Below are positions 1-5,488 of a stretch of 6,068 nucleotides of DNA, piece after piece (position 1 is the stretch's first letter; the number at the start of each line of letters is the position of its first letter). Both the position numbers and the translations under genes were made by a program. Below the pieces are notes generated by a model, which saw nothing but the letters and a program-made list of their open reading frames with translations, made no database searches and had not been told where the DNA came from. This DNA comes from Actinomycetes bacterium (GTDB lineage: Bacteria > Actinomycetota > Acidimicrobiia > Spongiisociales > UBA5794). The stretch lies in NCBI GenBank assembly GCA_023336765.1, contig JAMBLL010000295.1, positions 1 to 6,068 of the forward strand. The letters run 5' to 3'.

Positions 1-27
1 CCTCGCTCCTCGCAGGGCTCGTCGCTT

Positions 28-47
28 GTCCCCCTTGAAAGGGGGAC
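28..47. repeat. Perfect hairpin upstream of ffh
   Basis: Arms GTCCCCCT (28-35) and AGGGGGAC (40-47) are perfectly complementary and flank a 4-nt TGAA loop. The stem is eight base pairs, mostly G-C, and would be very stable in RNA or as a DNA cruciform. No T-run follows on either strand, so it is not a textbook intrinsic terminator, although it could end transcription of whatever lies to the left or act as a processing site. It abuts a 7-bp tandem repeat, and the two together resemble a dispersed intergenic element. The hairpin is seen directly; its role is inferred. Confidence 0.75.
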
Positions 48-50
48 GCT

Positions 51-92
51 GGCTGACGGCTGACGGCTGACGGCTGATGGCTGATGGCTGTA
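51..92. repeat. 7-bp tandem repeat GGCTGAY, six copies
   Basis: Consecutive heptamers are GGCTGAC at 51, 58 and 65, GGCTGAT at 72 and 79, and a degenerate GGCTGTA at 86, with a further partial GGCT at 93-96. The array begins 3 bp after the hairpin at 28-47 and ends 7-11 bp before the ffh start codon, so it occupies the place where the ffh promoter and ribosome binding site would be expected. Variants are ordered along the array (C-type, then T-type, then decayed), as expected of slippage-generated repeats that have aged from one side. Copy number is likely to vary between strains. Confidence 0.9.
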
Positions 93-96
93 GGCT
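67..96 (+). promoter_or_regulatory. Possible ffh promoter formed within the repeat
   Basis: A TAGGCT hexamer at 91-96 fits the TANNNT pattern of actinobacterial -10 elements. An 18-bp spacer separates it from CTGACG at 67-72, which shares TGAC with the -35 consensus. Transcription would begin near 103-104, at or next to the ffh ATG, giving an mRNA with almost no leader. This would explain why only a very weak ribosome binding site is seen before ffh. The match is modest, and ffh could instead be transcribed from a promoter left of the window. Confidence 0.3.
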
Positions 97-103
97 TTCT
101 TCC

Positions 104-1447
104 ATGTTCGACTCTCTATCAGCGCGCCTTGGGGGCGTCTTCGACAAGCTCCGGAGCAAGGGGCGACTCACAGAAGACGACGTCAATGCAGCGCTGCGTG
201 AGGTGCGGATAGCCCTGCTTGAGGCCGATGTGAACCTGAAGGTCGTCAAGGCCTTCATCGCACGTGTCAAGGAACGGGCTGTCGACACCGAGGTGACGAA
301 GAGTCTCACCCCGGGCCAACAGGTCATCAAGATCGTGCACGAAGAACTCATCGTGACGCTTGGCGAGGAGGCAGTTCCCCTTGTTCGCCCAGATTCACCC
401 CCGCTGGTCATTCTGATGGTCGGTCTCCAGGGGTCAGGTAAAACGACAACTGCGGCCAAGCTCGCAAAGCACCTCAAGGGTAAGGGCAAGCGGCCGATGC
501 TCGTTGCCGCGGACCTCCAGCGTCCGGCGGCGATCGACCAACTCGAGATGCTCGGCAAGCAGATCGGTGTACCGGTCTATGTGGAGCGCAAGAGCAAGGC
601 ACCCAAGGTCGTCAAGGCCGCGATGAAGGCCGCTCGAGACGAGAGCGCCAATGTCGTTATCGTCGATACCGCTGGCCGTCTTCAGATCGATACTGACCTG
701 ATGAAGGAGCTCGCGGCTGTCAAGAAGGTTGCGAAGCCCGACGAGACTCTGTTGGTCGTGGACGCGATGACGGGCCAGGAAGCTGTCAACGTAGCTGAAG
801 GTTTCGGCGAATACACCGACATCACGGGGTTGATCCTCACGAAGATCGACGGCGATGCACGTGGTGGAGCAGCGATATCAGCACGAGAGGTCACCGGCGT
901 ACCGATCAAGTTCGTTGGTACAGGTGAGACGATCAACGATCTTGATGCGTTCTATCCCGACCGCATGGCGTCAAGGATTCTCGGTATGGGCGATGTCATG
1001 TCGCTCATCGAGATGGCAGAGGAGAACTACGACCAGGAAGAGGCCGAGCAGGCAGCCAGGAAGATGCTCGACTCGACATTCGACCTTGAGGACTTCCTTG
1101 AGCAGTTCCAGCAACTCAAGAAGATGGGACCGTTGCAACAGCTCATTGGTATGCTCCCGGGTGCAGGTTCTGCCCTGCGCGATGTCCAGGTGGATGAGAA
1201 GCAACTCGACCGCGTGGAAGCGATTATCAGGTCAATGACCCCAGGGGAGCGCCGAAACCCGAAGATGATCAACGGCAGTCGCAAACGTCGCATAGCTGCG
1301 GGGTCAGGTACGAAGCCGCAGGACGTAAACGGCGTCCTCAAACAGTTCTCACAAGCACAGAAGATGATGAAAGCCATGTCTTCCGGGAAGAGCCCAATAC
1401 CGGGGCTCAATATGCCCGGGATGCCTGCGCAATACAAGAAGAGGTGA
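104..1447 (+). CDS. ffh: Signal recognition particle protein Ffh (SRP54 GTPase)
   Basis: Ffh binds signal sequences of nascent membrane and secreted proteins and, with 4.5S RNA and FtsY, delivers ribosomes to the Sec translocon. The 447-residue product has the full family layout and usual length. A helical N domain (about 1-95) is followed by a GTPase G domain with P-loop GLQGSGKT (107-114), DTAGR (188-192) and TKIDGDARGG (246-255). The C-terminal M domain has the RNA-binding segment SRKRRIAAGSG (392-402) and a methionine-rich end (MMKAM at 421-425). The ATG at 104 is chosen because MFDSLSARLGGVFDKL is the conserved N terminus; an in-frame ATG at 77 would only translate repeat DNA. No good Shine-Dalgarno precedes 104, which suggests a leaderless or near-leaderless message. 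The stop is 4 bp before rpsP, so the two are surely cotranscribed. Confidence 0.98.
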   Translation: MFDSLSARLGGVFDKLRSKGRLTEDDVNAALREVRIALLEADVNLKVVKAFIARVKERAVDTEVTKSLTPGQQVIKIVHEELIVTLGEEAVPLVRPDSPPLVILMVGLQGSGKTTTAAKLAKHLKGKGKRPMLVAADLQRPAAIDQLEMLGKQIGVPVYVERKSKAPKVVKAAMKAARDESANVVIVDTAGRLQIDTDLMKELAAVKKVAKPDETLLVVDAMTGQEAVNVAEGFGEYTDITGLILTKIDGDARGGAAISAREVTGVPIKFVGTGETINDLDAFYPDRMASRILGMGDVMSLIEMAEENYDQEEAEQAARKMLDSTFDLEDFLEQFQQLKKMGPLQQLIGMLPGAGSALRDVQVDEKQLDRVEAIIRSMTPGERRNPKMINGSRKRRIAAGSGTKPQDVNGVLKQFSQAQKMMKAMSSGKSPIPGLNMPGMPAQYKKR

Positions 1448-1451
1448 CCAG

Positions 1452-1982
1452 ATGGCAGTCAAGATCCGCCTGACGCGGCTTGGCAAGAAGAAGCAGCCGA
1501 CGTACCGTGTTGTCGTGATCGATTCACGCAAGCAGCGCGACGGCAAATACATTGAGCAGCTTGGGTTCTACGACCCAAGGCAGGATCCTTCCGTCGTTGA
1601 GATCGACAACGAGAGAGCTCTGTACTGGCTCCGTACTGGTGCCCAGCCAACCGAGCGTGCACAGAAGCTTCTCGAGATCTCCGGTGCCTGGACCCAGTTC
1701 CGGGTATCTCGAGGTGACATCCACACCATCGGTGCCGACGATGCACAAGATGCACCAGCACCCAAGGCCGTCGTCGTAGACGAGGTCGAAGAAGCCGTCG
1801 AGACCGAAGAGGTCGTCGAGGCTCCCGCCGAGGCAGCACCAAAAGCGGCCGTTGAGGCTGAAGAAGCCACGCAAGAGGTTGTAGACGTCGAAGACGCCAC
1901 CGAAGACGCCACAGAAGAGGTCGTCGAGGCCAAGGTCGAGGTCGAAGAAACAGAAACCACCGACAGTTCGGAAGAAGCATGA
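1452..1982 (+). CDS. rpsP: 30S ribosomal protein S16 with long acidic tail
   Basis: S16 is an early-binding 30S subunit protein needed for assembly of the 16S rRNA 5' domain. Residues 1-85 form the whole conserved domain, opening with MAVKIRLTRLGKKKQPTYRV and including IEQLGFYDP (34-42) and ERALYWLRTGAQPTE (54-68). From about residue 96 to 176 there is a low-complexity tail rich in Glu, Asp, Val and Ala with no hydrophobic core, ending TTDSSEEA. Compact S16 proteins have about 80-90 residues; actinobacterial ones often carry extensions, and this one is on the long side. Inside the tail the repeat EDATEDAT is encoded by near-identical 12-mers at 1890-1901 and 1902-1913, a sign of recent local duplication. 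A strong ribosome binding site, GAGGTG at 1441-1446, overlaps the ffh stop and sits 5 nt before the ATG. The gene overlaps khpA by 4 bp. Confidence 0.97.
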   Translation: MAVKIRLTRLGKKKQPTYRVVVIDSRKQRDGKYIEQLGFYDPRQDPSVVEIDNERALYWLRTGAQPTERAQKLLEISGAWTQFRVSRGDIHTIGADDAQDAPAPKAVVVDEVEEAVETEEVVEAPAEAAPKAAVEAEEATQEVVDVEDATEDATEEVVEAKVEVEETETTDSSEEA

Positions 1983-2230
1983 GCCAGGGCGAGATCGTTG
2001 AAAAGGTCGTTACGTACGTTGTATCCGAGATCGTTGACGATGCAGACTCCATCGAGGTGAATGTTGTTGCGGATGGTTCGGATGCCGTTGTTGCAGAGGT
2101 CCGTACCGCAAAGAGCGACATGGGTCGTGTGATCGGCAAGCGCGGAAGGGTTGCGCGTGCCATCCGCAACGTGTCCGGCGCTGCAGGTGATGAGGAAGGC
2201 CTCGCGGTAGAGGTTGACTTCCTCGACTGA
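1979..2230 (+). CDS. khpA: KH-domain RNA-binding protein KhpA
   Basis: This 83-residue protein is one compact KH fold, the usual length for KhpA (also annotated YlqC or UPF0109). The RNA-binding loop is GKRG (53-56) within GRVIGKRGRVARAIR (49-63), matching the GxxG motif and the helix after it. KhpA binds RNA, and in Firmicutes it works with KhpB/Jag in RNA-based control of cell division and elongation; no KhpB gene is visible here. The gene starts at an ATGA overlap with the rpsP stop, with a purine-rich stretch GGAAGAAG (1970-1977) upstream, so translation is probably coupled to rpsP. Its position between rpsP and rimM is typical of Gram-positive genomes. The stop codon lies inside the first unit of a 14-bp repeat. 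Confidence 0.95.
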   Translation: MSQGEIVEKVVTYVVSEIVDDADSIEVNVVADGSDAVVAEVRTAKSDMGRVIGKRGRVARAIRNVSGAAGDEEGLAVEVDFLD

Positions 2231-2258
2231 CACGTTTCACCTGATACGTTTCGACTGA
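2223..2258. repeat. 14-bp imperfect tandem repeat at the khpA/rimM junction
   Basis: Units are TCGACTGACACGTT (2223-2236), TCACCTGATACGTT (2237-2250, 11 of 14 identical) and a partial TCGACTGA (2251-2258). The first unit contains the khpA stop codon, and the array fills most of the 43-bp gap to rimM. The period is twice that of the heptamer repeats at the window ends, although the sequence differs. It may reflect a past slippage duplication, or a repeated protein- or RNA-binding site ahead of rimM. Confidence 0.6.
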
Positions 2259-2273
2259 AGAGACACTAAGTAC

Positions 2274-2795
2274 GTGACCAAACAAGGTCAATCCGTCATC
2301 CCCGTAGGGTACGTGCGCAGAGCGCACGGAATCCGCGGGGATGTCGTCATTCGGAGACTCCTCGAGGATGCAGAGCAACGGCTCGTTCCCGGATCTGTGT
2401 TCGACACGGACGAGGATCCGCACCGGACGTTGACGATCGAGTCCGTGGTCGCGTCTGGAACAGATTTTCGCGTCCATTTCGTGGGTATTGACGATCGAAA
2501 CACTTCCGAGACGCTCAAGGGTGTGCAACTGGTCATCGACGCCGCTGATAGGCGTAATCTTGGCGCCGGCGAGTGGTGGCCGGAGGACCTGGTGGGATGT
2601 TTAGCCGTTGACGTGTCTGGAGCGACCGTGGGAGAAGTGGTCGAGGTGATCTTCGCAGGTGTCCAGGACCGCCTTGTGGTGATGCGTCCCGATGGCGCTC
2701 GAGCAGAAGTCCCATTTGTGGATGCACTCGTACCTTCAGTTGATATGGAGGAACGGATCGTCACGCTCGATCTTCCCGAGGGATTGTTTCTCTGA
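2274..2795 (+). CDS. rimM: Ribosome maturation factor RimM
   Basis: RimM binds ribosomal protein S19 and free 30S precursors and is needed for maturation of the 3' (head) domain of 16S rRNA. The 173-residue product has the normal length. The N-terminal barrel carries the signature VGYVRRAHGIRGDV (11-24). The C-terminal PRC-barrel begins at GEWWPEDLVG (99-108) and ends with the family pattern AEVPFVDALVPSVD (144-157) followed by LDLPEGL (165-171). Start is GTG at 2274, the only initiator between the in-frame stop at 2256-2258 and the conserved N terminus. The ribosome binding site is poor (AAGAGA at 2258-2263). The gene is in the usual order after khpA, but trmD, its normal next partner, is absent; a convergent gene follows instead. 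Confidence 0.95.
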   Translation: MTKQGQSVIPVGYVRRAHGIRGDVVIRRLLEDAEQRLVPGSVFDTDEDPHRTLTIESVVASGTDFRVHFVGIDDRNTSETLKGVQLVIDAADRRNLGAGEWWPEDLVGCLAVDVSGATVGEVVEVIFAGVQDRLVVMRPDGARAEVPFVDALVPSVDMEERIVTLDLPEGLFL

Positions 2796-2885
2796 TCAGC
2801 TAGATCGAGGCCAGAGGGGGATTCCGGCCGGGAGTACTTTCCCGCGAACCGAAAACTCCAGAGCCACCGCGGTCATCGATTACGT
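2796..2885. other. Convergent intergenic region, rimM / DUF222 gene
   Basis: Ninety bases separate the two converging stop codons. The only foldable element is CGGGA (2829-2833) and TCCCG (2840-2844) with a 6-nt loop. This 5-bp stem could be a weak bidirectional transcription stop, but there is no T-run. A CCGGCCGG palindrome at 2824-2831 overlaps it. No remnant of trmD was recognised in any frame. Confidence 0.35.
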
Positions 2886-4238
2886 TCAGGGAGGTGCGCG
2901 GTTTGGAATGGTCGTGTAGGTGTGCCCGAACGGTGTCCTCCATTGATGTCGGCCATCTGGCAGACGTTCGTACGCCCATCCTTGAGCGTGCTTGAGGCAG
3001 TGATCATGTCTACACAGCGGTGCGAGATTGCAATCGCACGTGTCGCCGCCATCCTGGACCGCTTTCGTGTGATCGATGTCACAGATCGTCGAGGGCATCC
3101 GGCATCCGGGGAACACACAGGTTCGGTTCCGCGTCTGGGTTCGCCGCCGTTGGGATTCCGTCGGTCGGCGTGAGGTCGTCCCGATGTGAACTGGCTCTCC
3201 GAACTCGTTCACTGTTGAGATCCGCCATTGCGCATCGCGGCTCTTGTCCGCGATTTTCCTGGCGACGTCCGCAATGACCGGACCATATCCCCCAAGGGAG
3301 CCTGGCTGGTCGGCAAGGCCTGCGAGAGTGTCGAGGTCCACCACGAGGTCGATGACACCCGTGTTCGGCGACTCGTCGTTGGTGCGCGACCTGGTCCCTC
3401 GAAGGAGATCGAGGCAGATGTCGGCGCGTATCTGGTCCATCGTGCGGGTTTCGCCCTCGCTGCCGTGGAGGTCAATGGCGTCACGGTTGACTTTTCCCAT
3501 GATCGCCGCCACCTCATCTGGCGGGAGGTCATACCCCATGAGGTTGACGGTTCCCGATTCGGTGGGCTGGACAACGATACGCCGGTCGGCGTGTGCCGTG
3601 TCGTAGCGGTCCTTAGCCTCGTCAGGATCGACCTCAATGCACAACTTCCTGATGCGTGCACCGAGTTGCCCTGTTGTCAGGTTGGGTGCATCGTCAGCGA
3701 TCTCGTCGAGGACAGCCTGAGCGGTGGTGTCGGACAGATGAACGGTCGAACGTTCGATCGTCCTGGCACGGCGAAGGTCGATGGTGCCCGTAGCAAGCAT
3801 GTCGAAGAGGCGAGGCAAGCGATGCTCGAGAGCGAGAGCGAAGGCAAGTTCATTGTCGGCTCCAGAGCGAGTCAGCCTGAGGGCGAGGCGAATCTCGCTG
3901 CTGCTCGCCATACCAGCCTCCATATAGGTACAGCCGTCGTCGGATGCATACGACCTGTGTACAGCAGCGATGTCCCTGAAGCGTTGAGCGCTGTAGTGCG
4001 ACCTCATGCGGTCGTTCGCTCGCAGCACGACAACCTGATCGTGTGGTGAAACTCTCGCCACGTCGATCGACGAGAGGAAGGCGCCAAGGACCGGGCCAGG
4101 GGGCATGGTGTCGAGATTCTGGGGAACTCCGTCGTAGAGTGTCGGATCCTCCCATGTGGCCTGACCGTCGCCGGGCAATTCCTGAGAGAATGGGGCCTCA
4201 TGGTCTGCTGTACGGTTGGTTGTCGTCGTCATGCTCAC
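2886..4238 (-). CDS. DUF222 domain protein with C-terminal HNH endonuclease
   Basis: This 450-residue protein has the layout of the actinobacterial DUF222/HNH family, which includes the mycobacterial 13E12 repeat proteins. The DUF222 helical region spans roughly residues 55-340, and a basic linker RRPTESQRRRTQTRNR (357-372) leads to the nuclease. The HNH motif is intact: CVFPGC (374-379), IDH (388-390), asparagine 404 in CNLAPLC (403-409) and RHDHCLKH (410-417). A nicking or double-strand nuclease activity follows from the motif, but the cellular role of the family is not settled. Start is GTG at 4238, with AGGGG (4254-4250, minus strand) 11 nt upstream; an ATG two codons inside (4232) is an alternative. 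No transposase, integrase or terminal repeats were found beside it. It converges on rimM and diverges from the oxidoreductase gene. Confidence 0.9.
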   Translation of the reverse strand: MSMTTTTNRTADHEAPFSQELPGDGQATWEDPTLYDGVPQNLDTMPPGPVLGAFLSSIDVARVSPHDQVVVLRANDRMRSHYSAQRFRDIAAVHRSYASDDGCTYMEAGMASSSEIRLALRLTRSGADNELAFALALEHRLPRLFDMLATGTIDLRRARTIERSTVHLSDTTAQAVLDEIADDAPNLTTGQLGARIRKLCIEVDPDEAKDRYDTAHADRRIVVQPTESGTVNLMGYDLPPDEVAAIMGKVNRDAIDLHGSEGETRTMDQIRADICLDLLRGTRSRTNDESPNTGVIDLVVDLDTLAGLADQPGSLGGYGPVIADVARKIADKSRDAQWRISTVNEFGEPVHIGTTSRRPTESQRRRTQTRNRTCVFPGCRMPSTICDIDHTKAVQDGGDTCDCNLAPLCRHDHCLKHAQGWAYERLPDGRHQWRTPFGHTYTTIPNRAPP

Positions 4239-4378
4239 AACGTATCAAACCCCTATGACAAGAACTCATGGAGCATCTGATTCGACAGGAAGCCTGCGTG
4301 TACGCGACTGTCGTATCGTCGGGTCCGTCGGTGGGTCCACCAGACTAGGGTTTGTACGAGCCGACTCGGGGAGTGCAA
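4239..4378. promoter_or_regulatory. Divergent promoter region with inverted repeats
   Basis: These 140 bases must contain promoters for both flanking genes. An inverted repeat has arms GATTCGACAG (4279-4288) and CTGTCGTATC (4308-4317), matching at 9 of 10 positions across a 19-nt spacer. The right arm overlaps a short palindrome CGACTGTCG (4305-4313). A second palindrome, GGTGG (4330-4334) with CCACC (4337-4341), lies just before a -10-like TAGGGT (4346-4351) that could serve the plus-strand gene; no convincing -35 was found. The arrangement would suit a regulator or a folded leader, but this is inference. Confidence 0.4.
4368..4373 (+). promoter_or_regulatory. Ribosome binding site deciding the oxidoreductase start
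   Basis: GGGGAG lies 5 nt before the ATG at 4379. This favours that ATG over the in-frame TTG at 4352 and the GTG at 4373, both of which would lie upstream of or overlap the site. Confidence 0.65.
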
Positions 4379-5440
4379 ATGGCGTCAGACTTCGTGCTGT
4401 ATGGAAGCACAGGATATGTTGGGCGCGCAGCCGCAGCCCTCGCCGTCGAGCAGGGACTGAGACCCCTATTGGTCGGCCGCAACGGTGAGGCCGTATCCCA
4501 GCAAGCAACAGAGCTTGGACTTGAGTACCGAACCGTTGCGCTTGACGAACCTGATGCCCTCGACGCGATACTCGAGGATGCTCCGGTTGTCCTGAACCTC
4601 GCAGGCCCCTATCTGTACACCCACCGACCGATCGTCGAGGCATGTTTGCGCAGCGGAACGCACTACCTGGACATCACCGGCGAACCCCCGGTAATCGAGT
4701 CCATCATCGGCCTGGATGCTGAGGCGATGGAGCAGGGAGTCATGCTGCTTCCGTCGGTGGGCTTTGATGTTGTGCCCACGGATTGTCTTGCCGCCCATCT
4801 CAAACGACGTTTGCCGGCAGCGACGAAGCTCTCACTTGTGTTCACGAGTGATGGGCCAGCAGGACTCCCACCTGGAACCCTCAACACGATGATCGAACTG
4901 ATCCCATACGGCAGCAGCAAACGTCACAGAGTGGACGGTGAGGTCGTGGACGTCGTAGGTGCTCGCCCCACTCGGACCGTGGACTGTGGGGACGGCCCTG
5001 TTGAGGCGACGCTGTTGACGTGGGGCGACATCTTCCTTGCCCATCGGAGCACAGGGATCCCCAACATCGACGTCTACGCCGTTCTTGACGCCGAGGTGAT
5101 TCGCCAGATGGATGTGTCGGACAGAATGCGAGTCCTGTTCAGATCGAAGTTCATGCGAAACGTGGCGAAGCGGACGATGAAGGGAGGATCAACGCAAGAC
5201 GAGAGAGCGCACACAAGTTCCACTGTCTGGGGCGAGGTCACCGACGATGAGGGTAATCGTGCGGTGTCGTGCCTTCACGGGCCCGAACCAGGCCTGGTGT
5301 GGACGTCTCGTGCAGCGCTCGGGGCGGTTGTGAAGGTGCTCTCAGGGGATGTGTCACCGGGATTCCAGACACCTTCGCTTGCGTACGGTCCCGACTTTGC
5401 GCTCGAGGCCGAAGGTGTGACTCGGGTTGATGTGGCGTAG
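4379..5440 (+). CDS. Saccharopine dehydrogenase-like NAD(P)-binding oxidoreductase
   Basis: The 353-residue product begins with a Rossmann nucleotide-binding loop, LYGSTGYVGRAAA (7-19). Family signatures follow: VVLNLAGPYLYTHRPIVEAC (70-89), the GTHYLDITGE block (93-102) and GFDVVPTDCLAAH (128-140). These match the saccharopine dehydrogenase/trans-acting enoyl reductase group, whose mycobacterial members reduce enoyl intermediates of polyketide lipids such as phthiocerol. True lysine-pathway saccharopine dehydrogenase is unlikely, because the family is broad and no lysine genes are nearby. No polyketide or lipid gene is present either, so the substrate is unknown. The segment 160-180 (AGLPPGTLNTMIELIPYGSS) resembles the substrate-side region of relatives. 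No signal peptide or clear membrane span is seen, so a cytoplasmic or peripheral enzyme is likely. Confidence 0.85.
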   Translation: MASDFVLYGSTGYVGRAAAALAVEQGLRPLLVGRNGEAVSQQATELGLEYRTVALDEPDALDAILEDAPVVLNLAGPYLYTHRPIVEACLRSGTHYLDITGEPPVIESIIGLDAEAMEQGVMLLPSVGFDVVPTDCLAAHLKRRLPAATKLSLVFTSDGPAGLPPGTLNTMIELIPYGSSKRHRVDGEVVDVVGARPTRTVDCGDGPVEATLLTWGDIFLAHRSTGIPNIDVYAVLDAEVIRQMDVSDRMRVLFRSKFMRNVAKRTMKGGSTQDERAHTSSTVWGEVTDDEGNRAVSCLHGPEPGLVWTSRAALGAVVKVLSGDVSPGFQTPSLAYGPDFALEAEGVTRVDVA

Positions 5441-5454
5441 CAGGAGGATGGAGG

Positions 5455-5482
5455 TTGCGGCATCGCGCTGGTCGCGTACAAT
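5455..5482 (+). promoter_or_regulatory. Promoter for a leaderless mRNA
   Basis: TTGCGG (5455-5460), a 16-bp spacer and TACAAT (5477-5482, five of six to consensus) form a good promoter. The -10 hexamer lies exactly 7 to 12 bases before the A of the ATG at 5489, so transcription should start at or within a base or two of that A. No ribosome binding site occurs at a usable distance, which fits leaderless translation as is common in Actinobacteria. Confidence 0.65.
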
Positions 5483-5488
5483 GGGGTC

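Noticed and set aside
51..92. Tandem repeat as a possible CRISPR array
   Set aside because: The units are 7 bp and contiguous with no spacers; the same applies to 6035-6068.
77..103. Upstream ATG extending Ffh by nine residues
   Set aside because: The extension MADGCRLSS is just translated heptamer repeat, while the conserved Ffh N terminus begins at the ATG at 104.
1568..2233. A 221-residue minus-strand frame opposite rpsP and khpA
   Set aside because: It is Ser/Ala/Thr-rich because it mirrors the Glu/Asp/Val-rich codons of the S16 tail. Both plus-strand genes are certain.
2829..2844. Hairpin as an intrinsic terminator between rimM and the convergent gene
   Set aside because: The stem has only five pairs and there is no T-run on either strand. 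It is mentioned in the intergenic entry but not called as a terminator.
2796..2885. Possible trmD remnant after rimM
   Set aside because: No frame resembles the TrmD N terminus, and the stretch is too short to hold a recognisable fragment.
3228..4049. A 273-residue plus-strand open frame opposite the DUF222/HNH gene
   Set aside because: It lies in codon register with the real gene, where antisense stops arise only from the rarely used sense codons TTA, CTA and TCA, so long open frames are expected. The encoded sequence has no recognisable domain, and the minus-strand product has clear DUF222 and HNH motifs.
2796..4378. Target-site duplications or terminal repeats flanking the HNH gene
   Set aside because: I compared both flanks by eye and found no convincing direct or inverted repeat, so no mobile element boundaries are called.
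4266..4643. A 125-residue minus-strand frame across the divergent region
   Set aside because: It overlaps the well-supported start of the oxidoreductase gene on the other strand and has no recognisable domain.
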